From positions 576,096-640,095 of the forward strand of contig NZ_CH724168.1 in assembly GCF_000153285.1 (NCBI RefSeq): a stretch of 64,000 nt of DNA. Reading direction: 5' to 3'. A program made the position numbers and the translations under genes. Origin of the DNA: Synechococcus sp. WH 7805. GTDB lineage: Bacteria; Cyanobacteriota; Cyanobacteriia; PCC-6307; Cyanobiaceae. The notes beneath the pieces were generated by a model. That model saw only the letters and a list, made by a program, of their open reading frames with translations. It had not been told where the DNA came from and made no database searches. Shown piece by piece: positions 8,537 through 16,021 of this stretch (position 1 is the first letter of the stretch; every line of letters begins with the position of its first letter).

Positions 8537-9334
8537 TCACTCTGGATCGTCCTGGACTGAAGACCAGCGCAAGAGTCGCTCCTGCACAGAACCATCCCCC
8601 ATGAGATCGAGCACACGTCCGCCGGGATCCCAGGCCCTTCCGAGCGGACAGGGCTGCACAGGATCAAATGAGGCAAGCGTCGAAGGGCAACCGAGCAAGG
8701 TGAGCTGAAAGTCGGGGCTTAGCTCGTCCTGCCAATGCTGATGAATGTGTCCGAACAGCACAGCCCTGACCGACGAAAACATTTTCAGAACATCCATCAG
8801 CTGCGCTCCATCAAGGAGACCGATGCTGTCCATTGCAGGATCACCAATCGGAACAGGAGGGTGATGAAGAGCAACCACCACGAACTTTCCGAGGGTCTCT
8901 GCCTCCCTGAGCTGACTGGTGAGCCAAGACATCTGAGCACCACCGATCATTCCGGCGCATCCCCCTGCTCGGTGACTTGAGAGAACAAGCACACGCCACC
9001 ATCCCTTATCCACCATCCCGGGAGCTACGACCCAGCGGCGCCCTAGAACGGCCCGCAGCCGTTGGGGATGATCATGATTGCCGGCCAACAGGCCAAAGCG
9101 AACTGCACTTGCAGAGTTTTTTGGGATCGCATCGTCAAGCGAGTCCCGCAGCCGCACATAACCGCACCAGGTTTCGTCGTGGCAGCAATCTCCAGTGACC
9201 AGAACGAGGTCAGGCTGTTCATGCAAGGCCCGATCGAGAGCCTTTCGGAACAAAGACAACGCTGATCGTCCGCGAACCCTCCCATCGGCTTGCGCCACCA
9301 GGTGTGGATCACTGAGTTGGATCAGTCGTGGCAT
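8537..9334 (-). CDS. Calcineurin-like phosphodiesterase (CpdA-like)
   Basis: The 265 residues carry the five metallophosphoesterase blocks in order: SDPHL (residues 7-11), GDCCHD, GNHDHP, ALHHPP and GHIHQHW. These bind two metal ions. The arrangement matches class III cyclic nucleotide phosphodiesterases (CpdA/IcC group), which hydrolyse cAMP in several bacteria, but related enzymes act on other phosphodiesters, so the substrate is uncertain. It is cytosolic, with no signal peptide. The start is ATG at 9334, which overlaps the remnant of a decayed ATPase gene immediately upstream. Confidence 0.8.
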   Translation of the reverse strand: MPRLIQLSDPHLVAQADGRVRGRSALSLFRKALDRALHEQPDLVLVTGDCCHDETWCGYVRLRDSLDDAIPKNSASAVRFGLLAGNHDHPQRLRAVLGRRWVVAPGMVDKGWWRVLVLSSHRAGGCAGMIGGAQMSWLTSQLREAETLGKFVVVALHHPPVPIGDPAMDSIGLLDGAQLMDVLKMFSSVRAVLFGHIHQHWQDELSPDFQLTLLGCPSTLASFDPVQPCPLGRAWDPGGRVLDLMGDGSVQERLLRWSSVQDDPE

Positions 9335-9344
9335 GAGCAGCGTC

Positions 9345-9625
9345 AGGAAGGCCAGCGCCAGGCACTGCGTTCCAGCATGGTCTGTTCAGGAATTTTTGTG
9401 GATCCCACAGCTCACGCTCCAAATACACCCGGTGACAGCCGTCACCATCCGCTAGAGCGTCGATCAATTGGGGGAGTGGGCGATCACCCAGACCTGCGTG
9501 CGTTGAGAAATGGAACGAATCAAACGGGAGAGACAAGCCATCAGATCACCGCGGGCAGCGGCCACGATCAGCGTGAGGGCACGGACAAGATTGGATTGAT
9601 CGCTGCCGTTGGCCCATAATCTCAA
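9345..9625 (-). pseudogene. Decayed C-terminal fragment of a COG4637-like AAA ATPase
   Basis: Two overlapping minus-strand frames join into the end of an SMC/RecF-like AAA ATPase. The first reads RTQVWVIAHSP and then stops. The second continues QLIDALADGDGCHRVYLERE and later LNRPCWNAV, which is how such ATPases finish. The break sits in a run of five C on the coding strand (around 9470-9475) and is explained by one lost base. Everything before the ARGDLMACLSRLI helix is missing: Walker A and most of the ATPase are gone, replaced by the fur promoter. The family call is from memory of the C-terminal motif. Confidence 0.5.
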
Positions 9626-9643
9626 TAAACATTACTATTGAGA
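9620..9643. promoter_or_regulatory. Palindromic operator candidate before the Fur-family gene
   Basis: A perfect 8-bp inverted repeat, TCTCAATA and TATTGAGA separated by AACATTAC, lies 17 bp upstream of the Fur-family start. It is A+T-rich and of the size bound by Fur dimers. Autoregulation is the simplest reading and is inferred. Confidence 0.5.
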
Positions 9644-9660
9644 ATCGCTGCAGGATTCGG

Positions 9661-10110
9661 TTGCCTTCTGCTTCCACCCAACCTGAGGTTGGCGGGTCCT
9701 TAAAGCAAGGGCTCCATCAAGAGGGACGTCGACTCACACCCCAGCGACGTCGGATCCTGGAGCTGTTCGAATCGCTGGGAAGTGGACGACATCTCAGCGC
9801 GGAGGACGTGCACCACCAACTGCTGGACCTTCAATCAAGGGTATCGCTTGCCACGATTTACCGCACATTGCGACTGTTGGTGGAGATGGGATTTCTCCAG
9901 GAACTGGAAACCAGCAACGGCAGCCGGTTCGAACTCGCTGACGCCGAACACATCCGCCATCACCACCTCGTTTGCGTGCGATGCGGACGCACAGAGGACT
10001 TTGAAAGTGAAGCTGTTCTGAATGCAGGCCTGAAAGCCAGCACAGGATTTGGATTTGACCTCATCGGCTCCAGTCTCACGGTGAGTGGCATTTGCCCTCA
10101 GTGCCAATGA
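9661..10110 (+). CDS. Fur-family metalloregulator
   Basis: This 149-residue protein has the Fur layout: an N-terminal winged helix (RRLTPQRRRILELFE, SLATIYRTLRLL) and a C-terminal dimer/metal domain with HHHLVCVRCGRTEDFES. Two CxxC pairs (CVRC and CPQC) form the structural zinc site. Fur, Zur and PerR share these features, so the sensed metal cannot be fixed here; iron (Fur) and zinc (Zur) are both possible. The start is probably the TTG at 9661, since no ATG precedes the helix. A palindrome just upstream suggests self-control. Confidence 0.85.
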   Translation: MPSASTQPEVGGSLKQGLHQEGRRLTPQRRRILELFESLGSGRHLSAEDVHHQLLDLQSRVSLATIYRTLRLLVEMGFLQELETSNGSRFELADAEHIRHHHLVCVRCGRTEDFESEAVLNAGLKASTGFGFDLIGSSLTVSGICPQCQ

Positions 10111-10117
10111 AGCGGGA

Positions 10118-10600
10118 TCAGTGATGCCCTTTCGGATGCTCAGAGCACGGCATCCAGAAATTTCCCATTCGATGGGCCCCCTTGCAGCCAAGGCTCTTGG
10201 CTTGGTCTTCGGCGAGCTCTCGGGTTGGATAGGCGAGAGTACGAGGATCGTCTTCAGTAGCGGACTGTGAGCCTCCACCGCCATGGTGCGCGTGGTGATC
10301 ATGATCACCACCTTGTGCTCCCATTCGCACTAAACCCATACTCATTGGTCCAGCGGTCCACACCCCCATGGTGTTGACACCGACTGCCAGCAGCCCCATT
10401 CCCACGATCGAGAGATTGATCACCCCCATGGCCACAACGCCAATGGAGACCACACCCATCGGCACGATTCCGATGCACACAACGCCCATCGGCACGATTC
10501 CAATGGACACCGTGCCTAACGGAGCGATACCGATGGCAAGAGGTTTGGGTTTGCTGCCGCAATGGGCAGGCCCCTGATCAGACGGTTTTGAGGCGTTCAT
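10118..10600 (-). CDS. DUF3721-type protein with decapeptide repeats
   Basis: The 160 residues have three parts. Residues 1-21 are polar. Residues 22-91 are seven consecutive 10-residue units of the pattern xIGIVPMGVV, becoming less regular toward the end. Then comes a His/Gly-rich linker (GGDHDHHAHHGGGG) and a C-terminal domain with CKGAHRMGNFWMPCSEH, which matches DUF3721 as I remember it. The repeats are hydrophobic and Gly-rich, compatible with membrane association or a beta-helix. The His cluster and paired Cys suggest metal binding. It is convergent with the Fur-family gene, 7 bp apart. Start is ATG. Confidence 0.72.
   Translation of the reverse strand: MNASKPSDQGPAHCGSKPKPLAIGIAPLGTVSIGIVPMGVVCIGIVPMGVVSIGVVAMGVINLSIVGMGLLAVGVNTMGVWTAGPMSMGLVRMGAQGGDHDHHAHHGGGGSQSATEDDPRTLAYPTRELAEDQAKSLGCKGAHRMGNFWMPCSEHPKGHH
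10328..10537 (-). repeat. Seven in-frame 30-nt repeat units within the DUF3721 gene
   Basis: This stretch encodes seven tandem decapeptides. The central units (SIGIVPMGVV, CIGIVPMGVV, SIGVVAMGVI) are nearly identical at nucleotide level, and the outer ones have diverged. Confidence 0.8.
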
Positions 10601-10655
10601 GCTCCCATGATGACGTTTGTTCCCACCGCACCTTCACCTCGCCAAATTGGATGTG

Positions 10656-10916
10656 ATGAAGATTGGTCAACCCCAAGCATTCCACGAGGTTCTCGTGATC
10701 ACCCCCCTGAGATTCGATCAGGGAGCGGAGGCGGTCCTCGCCGTTCGCGAACAACGCATCGTGGTCCTGAATCTCACGGCCATGGAACCATCTTTGGCGC
10801 AAAGAACTGCCGATTTCGTTTCCGGGGGAGTCAGAGCACTTGATGGCCAGGAGCATCGCGTTGGAGATCAGGTTCTGCTCTTTGCGCCAGCAAACGTCGA
10901 CGTGAATCTCAGCTGA
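10656..10916 (+). CDS. Stand-alone SepF-domain protein
   Basis: About 86 residues from ATG at 10656 match the core of SepF: VLNLTAMEPSLAQRTADFVSG, then a variant RALDGQEHRVGDQVLLFAP. SepF crosslinks FtsZ filaments and tethers the Z ring. Full-length cyanobacterial SepF (Cdv2) has an N-terminal membrane helix and a linker that are absent here, so this is probably a paralogue with another role. The frame is also open from a TTG at 10617. It starts 55 bp from the divergent DUF3721 gene and its end overlaps the radical SAM gene by 8 bp. Confidence 0.7.
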   Translation: MKIGQPQAFHEVLVITPLRFDQGAEAVLAVREQRIVVLNLTAMEPSLAQRTADFVSGGVRALDGQEHRVGDQVLLFAPANVDVNLS

Positions 10917-11853
10917 GCGAACCGCCACAGCTGGATCCCTGTCCAGCTGTGCAACCGAAGCAATGATCCGCAACGGCAATCGGCTGATCGACCAATCCAT
11001 CCTGCGTGCTCAACAAATCTGCGAGAACGGCAGGCTCTGCGCCGACTGAACAACCAAGTTGTTGGTTGAAATCGCAGTCATGAAGTGCGCCGGTCCAGCT
11101 GACACTGATCAGCGTCCGACACATCACCCCATCCAGATTGTCGGAACAATGCGCCTCTCGAAGGAGGTTTTGATAACCCTCCAACTCTCCGCTGACCTCC
11201 AGGTCACGAGCAAAACGCTTGATCGGCATGTTGGCAAGCGTCAGCAGATGATGAAAAGAAATCCCGTGGGATGCCATCAATTGCTCCCTGTATTGCTCTT
11301 CCAAAGACCGCTGGGGCGGAGGCAAGGAAGGACCTGATGGGTTGTAAACAAGATCCAGTTCCAGAGGAGACCCTGGCATTCCGTATCCCAAGCGATTCAG
11401 AACTTTCAAGGCATCAAGACTGCGCTCGAACACACCTCTGCCCCGCTGCAGATCGACCCGTTCCTGTTCATAACAAGGAAGCGAGGCCACGATGCGCACA
11501 CCTGACTCGGCGAGGAACTCAGCAAGTGATTCCTGCCCAGGTTCCGACAGAATGGTGAGGTTGCAGCGATCAATCACAGCAACGCCCAGGGCGCGGGCGG
11601 CACGTACAAGGTCTCTGAACTGCGGATGAAGCTCGGGGGCACCCCCTGTCAGATCAAGGGTTTTCAACTGGCAGTGCCTCAGGACCTGCGGAATGAGCTC
11701 CACCTGGTGAGACTCCATCATTTCCGTACGCCAGGGACCTGCATCCACATGGCAGTGACGACAGCTCTGATTACAGCGGTAGCCAAGATTCACCTGAAGT
11801 GTTTCAAGGCGTCGTCGTCGTAAAGACGGGAATGGCGAGGGCAGAACATTCAT
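10909..11853 (-). CDS. arsS: Radical SAM protein, ArsS (arsenosugar biosynthesis) family
   Basis: From ATG at 11853 this encodes 314 residues. The iron-sulfur motif CNQSCRHCH is at residues 27-35, followed by LDLTGGAPEL, a usual radical SAM SAM-binding segment. The C-terminus is Cys-rich (FGCTAGQGSSCGG), as in the radical SAM/Cys-rich family assigned to arsenosugar synthesis, where ArsS is thought to add the ribose part to dimethylarsenate. No arsM gene lies next to it in the window. The start chosen sits 4 bp after the upstream gene's stop; a longer frame to 11928 would run into that gene. Confidence 0.82.
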   Translation of the reverse strand: MNVLPSPFPSLRRRRLETLQVNLGYRCNQSCRHCHVDAGPWRTEMMESHQVELIPQVLRHCQLKTLDLTGGAPELHPQFRDLVRAARALGVAVIDRCNLTILSEPGQESLAEFLAESGVRIVASLPCYEQERVDLQRGRGVFERSLDALKVLNRLGYGMPGSPLELDLVYNPSGPSLPPPQRSLEEQYREQLMASHGISFHHLLTLANMPIKRFARDLEVSGELEGYQNLLREAHCSDNLDGVMCRTLISVSWTGALHDCDFNQQLGCSVGAEPAVLADLLSTQDGLVDQPIAVADHCFGCTAGQGSSCGGSLS

Positions 11854-11857
11854 GGCG

Positions 11858-12208
11858 TCAGGGTTCAATTTTAAGGACGCCGCTATCAATGATCCGCAGC
11901 CATCCGGTCGAGTAACGCCACCGTTCAAGCATCACCTTGGGTCTGTCGGTGAGCAGCACACGGCTTGCACTTCCCTGCTGGTCACGCGTCACGGTGAGGC
12001 CACAGGCGGACACTTTTTGCCAACGTCTTTGATAGAGGATTTCGCTGTAGCGACGTCCAACACGTCGAAAGCGTCGACCACGAACCGATCCATCCTCCGA
12101 CCAGGTCTCCAGCTGCAAACCACCCAGAGGGGCATCGCCACGCTGACCCTGGCGGATCACCAGAGAACTGCCAAGACGAGGAAGAGCGCAGTCTGCAGAA
12201 TTCAGCAA
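11858..12208 (-). CDS. Conserved protein, function unknown
   Basis: This 116-residue protein begins with ATG (LNSADCALPRLGSSLVIRQG). It is rich in Arg, Trp and beta-branched residues and looks beta-stranded (GRRYSEILYQRRWQKV, LERWRYSTGWLRI). There is no signal peptide, membrane helix or known motif. It lies directly upstream of arsS (4 bp to its start) and is probably cotranscribed. Upstream it is divergent from the gene at 12247 with 38 bp between starts, leaving little room for promoters. Confidence 0.6.
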   Translation of the reverse strand: MLNSADCALPRLGSSLVIRQGQRGDAPLGGLQLETWSEDGSVRGRRFRRVGRRYSEILYQRRWQKVSACGLTVTRDQQGSASRVLLTDRPKVMLERWRYSTGWLRIIDSGVLKIEP

Positions 12209-12246
12209 ATTGATCCATCATCGGTATGCGATTTTGAGCTGCAGCT

Positions 12247-13158
12247 GTGCGCATCTGGCCGCTGATCGCACTCGGAGTATTCGCCGGGATCGCCGGGGGA
12301 ATCAGTGCCCGCATCTTCAGTGGCGGAGCCTTGAACTGGCCTGAGCCGTCAACTGAACTGATCACGGTCCTGCGCAAACAGCCGCCGCCCCAACCCCCAT
12401 CACGGGATGAGATTGCTCGCTTCGTCCCTGATCAACGTGCCGAACTCGTCCGAGCGAACGGAGACCCCATCGCAGTTGAATACAGCAGTGTGATTTTGGA
12501 TCCTCGCTGGATTGATCTGGAATTTTTCGGAGGTTGGAACCGGGAATTCGAAGCCAATGAGGATCCCGAGGCCCTGCTTTTTTTCACCGGCCCAACCTTC
12601 GAAAAGCAGTTCGGCCGGGGGGAACTGGATATGGCTCTCCATGGCGATCTGATGCTGAGCAATGGAACCTGGCGGGCTGGAAATCGAGCGGCGGCGGCTG
12701 GAAGGGCCTACATCGCCATTACAAGTGAAGGAGAACTGGTCTTCGGATACGGGGATCTCACACCGTCTCGAGAGGAGAAATTCCGTCTCTTTGTTGGTGG
12801 ATTGCATGCCTTCAGTCATCAAGATCAGATTCCTCCAGCCGACTATCGCGGTGTCTACGGAGAGATGAGGCTGGCCGACGTTCGCATCATCTATGCACTG
12901 CGATCCGATGGCGCTCTTGAAGTGATTGAGACAGCCGACGGTGTCCATTTCAATGACCTCAAGCTGCTGGTGGAACAACGCAACTTCACGGCAGCCTTTC
13001 TGCCCGACCATGCCTCGAAATCCCGGCTGATCGTTCCGGGCACCAGGCCGTGGAGTGAGGAACAGGCCGTCTGGGTGAGTGGAGGCAAACCTTCCATCAC
13101 CCAGTTGCCGTTCATGCTGAGAGTGCTCGCCCGTGATGCGCTTCCGCAAGCGCGATAA
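12247..13158 (+). CDS. Membrane-anchored or secreted protein, function unknown
   Basis: The 303 residues begin at GTG with an N-terminal hydrophobic anchor (IWPLIALGVFAGIAGGISA) that could be a signal anchor, then a proline-rich spacer (QPPPQPPS). The remainder is a large soluble domain with beta-rich features (SEGELVFGYGDLTPSREE, RGVYGEMRLADVRIIYALR). The pattern recalls phosphodiester-glycosidase-like (NAGPA) folds in picocyanobacteria, but this is weak. It is convergent with ggpP and overlaps it by 47 bp. Confidence 0.6.
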   Translation: MRIWPLIALGVFAGIAGGISARIFSGGALNWPEPSTELITVLRKQPPPQPPSRDEIARFVPDQRAELVRANGDPIAVEYSSVILDPRWIDLEFFGGWNREFEANEDPEALLFFTGPTFEKQFGRGELDMALHGDLMLSNGTWRAGNRAAAAGRAYIAITSEGELVFGYGDLTPSREEKFRLFVGGLHAFSHQDQIPPADYRGVYGEMRLADVRIIYALRSDGALEVIETADGVHFNDLKLLVEQRNFTAAFLPDHASKSRLIVPGTRPWSEEQAVWVSGGKPSITQLPFMLRVLARDALPQAR

Positions 13159-14323
13159 ACCAATTCACATACCGCTCCGGGCCTTCAGGGATGCAGACAT
13201 CAAACCGCAGTGAGTCGTGTGGATCACTGATCCCTTCGAAGCAACCATCAAGCAGGGAAGGACGATCCACTTCCCCGCCGCTGCTATCGACGAGGACTAC
13301 GCGGTTGTGGTGCCCATAACTCTCTCCAAGCTCCTGGAGAAGGGTGAGAAATCCGCGGTCACTGCCACCACGTAACCAACCCTCCCCTGAAGGACAAGGC
13401 GTTGAGGTAACGGTGTCGCCAACGCCAACAAGGTGGGGCATCAGGTCCTTGGCAATGCGCTCATGGCAGAGCGCGAGCAGTGCCCCATGGTCGTGTGGAG
13501 CTGTACGCACGTTGAAGTTCTCACCCAAGGGTGCCTTACCAGTTCGATTGGCAATGTGGCGATTGATCAAGACCAACAATCCAACTTCCTTGATTGCCCC
13601 CCGCAGCATGAACTGAATATCGGTGCTTCCCACATCGCCGGCTTCAGATGGTTTGAGGCGCTCAAGACCTTCCTGATCCCGTCCAAGGTTCGGAGCCACA
13701 TGCAAAAAGAAGGAATGGCCCAGACCTTCGGCTGCTGCCATCGCCATCAACTGATCCATGAGCTCCTGAAGCATCGCCTGCAGCTGCCGTTGCCGAGCCA
13801 CGTCATTCGGAATCAGGCTGAAGAGGCTGTTGAGATTGATGGTTGGCGAGACCTGGGTGTCGAGGATCGCCCGCTGAATCTCCATGGCCATCGCTTCGTC
13901 TCCGAGCTCGGGCATGACGGAAGGAAGGCGCTGGGCAAGAAGACCTTGCATACGCGTTGGCACCTGGGCGAGAAACGCCATCTCCGCATCACTGACGCCT
14001 GGATGGGTGAGCTCTCCGTAACAGTCCTGCAGCTGCACGCCACCAGCGGCCAGTCCCGGGAGGTAAAGGCCTTCCCGTGCGGCCGTTGCAGCATCACCAA
14101 GGGCAGCCTCCACAAGCCGGTTCACGCCACGGCGGCCCTCATGCTCTCCGTTGGTCAGAACTTGAAAGCGACCCTTCAATAGCGCGGCCGCTCGCACATA
14201 ATCCGCTGGCATCCGGCGGGTGAGCGGATCCTTCACCAGCGGCATGCAAACACCGTCCAGGTCCTGAACGATCAACAGATCAGAACTGGAGAGGAGCTCC
14301 TCATGGAGTTGGGCAAGATCCAT
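13112..14323 (-). CDS. ggpP: Glucosylglycerol-phosphate phosphatase (GgpP/StpA)
   Basis: GgpP removes phosphate from glucosylglycerol-phosphate, the last step in making the osmolyte glucosylglycerol. From ATG at 14323 it is 403 residues, the usual length. The HAD-type first motif appears near the start (LIVQDLDGVCMPLV), where the first Asp is the nucleophile. Later segments such as NGEHEGRRGVNRLVE and VGVGDTVTSTPC agree with the StpA family. The partner synthase gene ggpS is not in this window. Older annotation calls it stpA. Its end overlaps the convergent gene at 12247. Confidence 0.88.
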   Translation of the reverse strand: MDLAQLHEELLSSSDLLIVQDLDGVCMPLVKDPLTRRMPADYVRAAALLKGRFQVLTNGEHEGRRGVNRLVEAALGDAATAAREGLYLPGLAAGGVQLQDCYGELTHPGVSDAEMAFLAQVPTRMQGLLAQRLPSVMPELGDEAMAMEIQRAILDTQVSPTINLNSLFSLIPNDVARQRQLQAMLQELMDQLMAMAAAEGLGHSFFLHVAPNLGRDQEGLERLKPSEAGDVGSTDIQFMLRGAIKEVGLLVLINRHIANRTGKAPLGENFNVRTAPHDHGALLALCHERIAKDLMPHLVGVGDTVTSTPCPSGEGWLRGGSDRGFLTLLQELGESYGHHNRVVLVDSSGGEVDRPSLLDGCFEGISDPHDSLRFDVCIPEGPERYVNWFIALAEAHHGRALSA

Positions 14324-14483
14324 CCGAAACACCTCGATCGCTAAACCGGTCGTCACGATCCCACGATCAGGCCATCCAGCCAATCACTCACTTGAGGCAG
14401 CTTGCCGGAACGGATGAGATGGATCGTGGCCACTGCTTAGGCTTAGGCATCAAGGCTTGATCAAAGGAGGTTGCGCCGAACGC

Positions 14484-16013
14484 ATGAACACGGCCCTGAA
14501 CAGCAACGGCTTCTTCCCTCGCAGCTTGGATGGCGATCTGGTTCGGCAACGCATCCGCGATCTTGAGTCAGGGAAAGTGGGCTTCTACAGCGTGGGGTTG
14601 TACCCCGCCTCACTTGCCTACAACTGCGCTATGCAGCAGGACGAACCTGCGTCACTGCTGCTGGCTGCCCGCCCTGGGAGAGAACTTATGGGTGCCTTCT
14701 CCCAGGATGCTCTCGATGGGATGGACCCGGATCACGTTGCCAGCGTGGAGCGGATGGGAAGTCATCTCCAAAACGGTCAGCGCTGTCCCAACACCCTCAA
14801 GGACCTGTTGCAGCGCTGCGAGCTGGTTGTTCTCAGCGCAAACAGCAATCACGTGGAGGAAGACCTGCAGGAAGCCTGCCGATTGCGTGAGGAACTCGGC
14901 CGTGAACATGTGGTTCTGGCCTGCCTAGCCGGGTCATTCAGCCACGACCACATCGCCAACGAGTCGTATGTGCTCTGTGAGAAAGTCCCCAATCTCGGAT
15001 TCTTCTCCGGATTCCATCGGCACGGGGCACTGCGCAACCCCCACGACAGCTTCACGGCCAACTTCTGCCACCCCAGTGCCCTCACAGCCCTGCTTGCAGC
15101 ACGGATGCTGGATCGCCTCTCCCCGAATATCCAGGTCTCACCTGGGGTTCACAACATCGAGGGGCAATACATCAAAGCCGCCAAGAACATGTCATCGGTG
15201 TTCGCTGGTTTCGGCTACACCTACCACCACGACAATCCCGGGGTTCTCCCCACCTTGCTCACCCTGCTGCTGGATCAATGCCTCGATCAGGCAGCCACCG
15301 TGTCGATGGCTCGCCGGAACAGGCAAAGCCTCTACAACCGGCAACCCTTTCCCCTCACTGAACTCGGCTACGGGGTCCAGAGAATCGAAGCCGCTCTTGT
15401 TCGAGGAGGGGATATGGAGAAGGTGCGGGATCACACCTTTGCCCAACTCACGGCGATGGTCGCCGATGTCCGCGGCAGCATGATGCGTCCTGTTTCCGGA
15501 AAGCCAACCCGGAATTTCCAGGCAGGACAAGTGCTCGCCGAACACATGCGCGCGGAGCAACGCTGCCCTCAATCCATGGAGGAACTGGAAAACTGGTGCG
15601 AAAACGCTGGCTTGCGCAAGGGAGGACTTGAGGGACTCAAAGCACTGCGCTACTGGCCTCAGATCGCCCGAAAATATGCGATTCCTGTCCATGACGCCTC
15701 CATGGTGAACCTTCTGTATATGGCGATCTATGGCCAATCCAGCACCAAGGATGTGGCCTTTTCGGTGATGACCGAAAGCCGGGAGCTTTCGAATTACTGT
15801 CAGGAATCTGTTCGCCCCACGCACAGCCGTCGCTACGCGGACGCGCTTCAAAACCTTGATCAGCCAGAAGCGATGGACCTGGTGGTGAATGCGGTGATCG
15901 CTGACAACGCTCGCCGGTTAATCCGAGACGACTCAGGACTAGAGGAGTCGGAGGCCAACGCCGAGCCTCCCGCCTATCTCAAGGCCATGAATGTGATTGA
16001 AAATGCGCTCTGA
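14484..16013 (+). CDS. Large conserved protein resembling NAD-dependent glycerol-3-phosphate dehydrogenase
   Basis: From ATG at 14484 this encodes 509 residues; AGGAGG lies 13 bp upstream. The N-terminal part looks like a Rossmann domain (VGFYSVGLYPASLAYNCAM, ELVVLSANSNHVEEDLQ, VVLACLAGS). The middle contains VHNIEGQYIKAAKNMSSVF, which resembles the helical dimer domain of GpsA-type dehydrogenases. It is longer than GpsA by over 150 residues. It is divergent from ggpP (160 bp between starts). Since glucosylglycerol synthesis consumes glycerol-3-phosphate, a role in supplying or sensing that substrate is plausible but inferred. Confidence 0.65.
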   Translation: MNTALNSNGFFPRSLDGDLVRQRIRDLESGKVGFYSVGLYPASLAYNCAMQQDEPASLLLAARPGRELMGAFSQDALDGMDPDHVASVERMGSHLQNGQRCPNTLKDLLQRCELVVLSANSNHVEEDLQEACRLREELGREHVVLACLAGSFSHDHIANESYVLCEKVPNLGFFSGFHRHGALRNPHDSFTANFCHPSALTALLAARMLDRLSPNIQVSPGVHNIEGQYIKAAKNMSSVFAGFGYTYHHDNPGVLPTLLTLLLDQCLDQAATVSMARRNRQSLYNRQPFPLTELGYGVQRIEAALVRGGDMEKVRDHTFAQLTAMVADVRGSMMRPVSGKPTRNFQAGQVLAEHMRAEQRCPQSMEELENWCENAGLRKGGLEGLKALRYWPQIARKYAIPVHDASMVNLLYMAIYGQSSTKDVAFSVMTESRELSNYCQESVRPTHSRRYADALQNLDQPEAMDLVVNAVIADNARRLIRDDSGLEESEANAEPPAYLKAMNVIENAL

Positions 16014-16021
16014 ACCGATGG

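Noticed and set aside
8479..8676. N-terminal extension of the small membrane gene at 8266
   Set aside because: These codons lie inside the phosphodiesterase coding region and are Cys/Ser-rich without hydrophobic pattern; the ATG at 8478 fits better.
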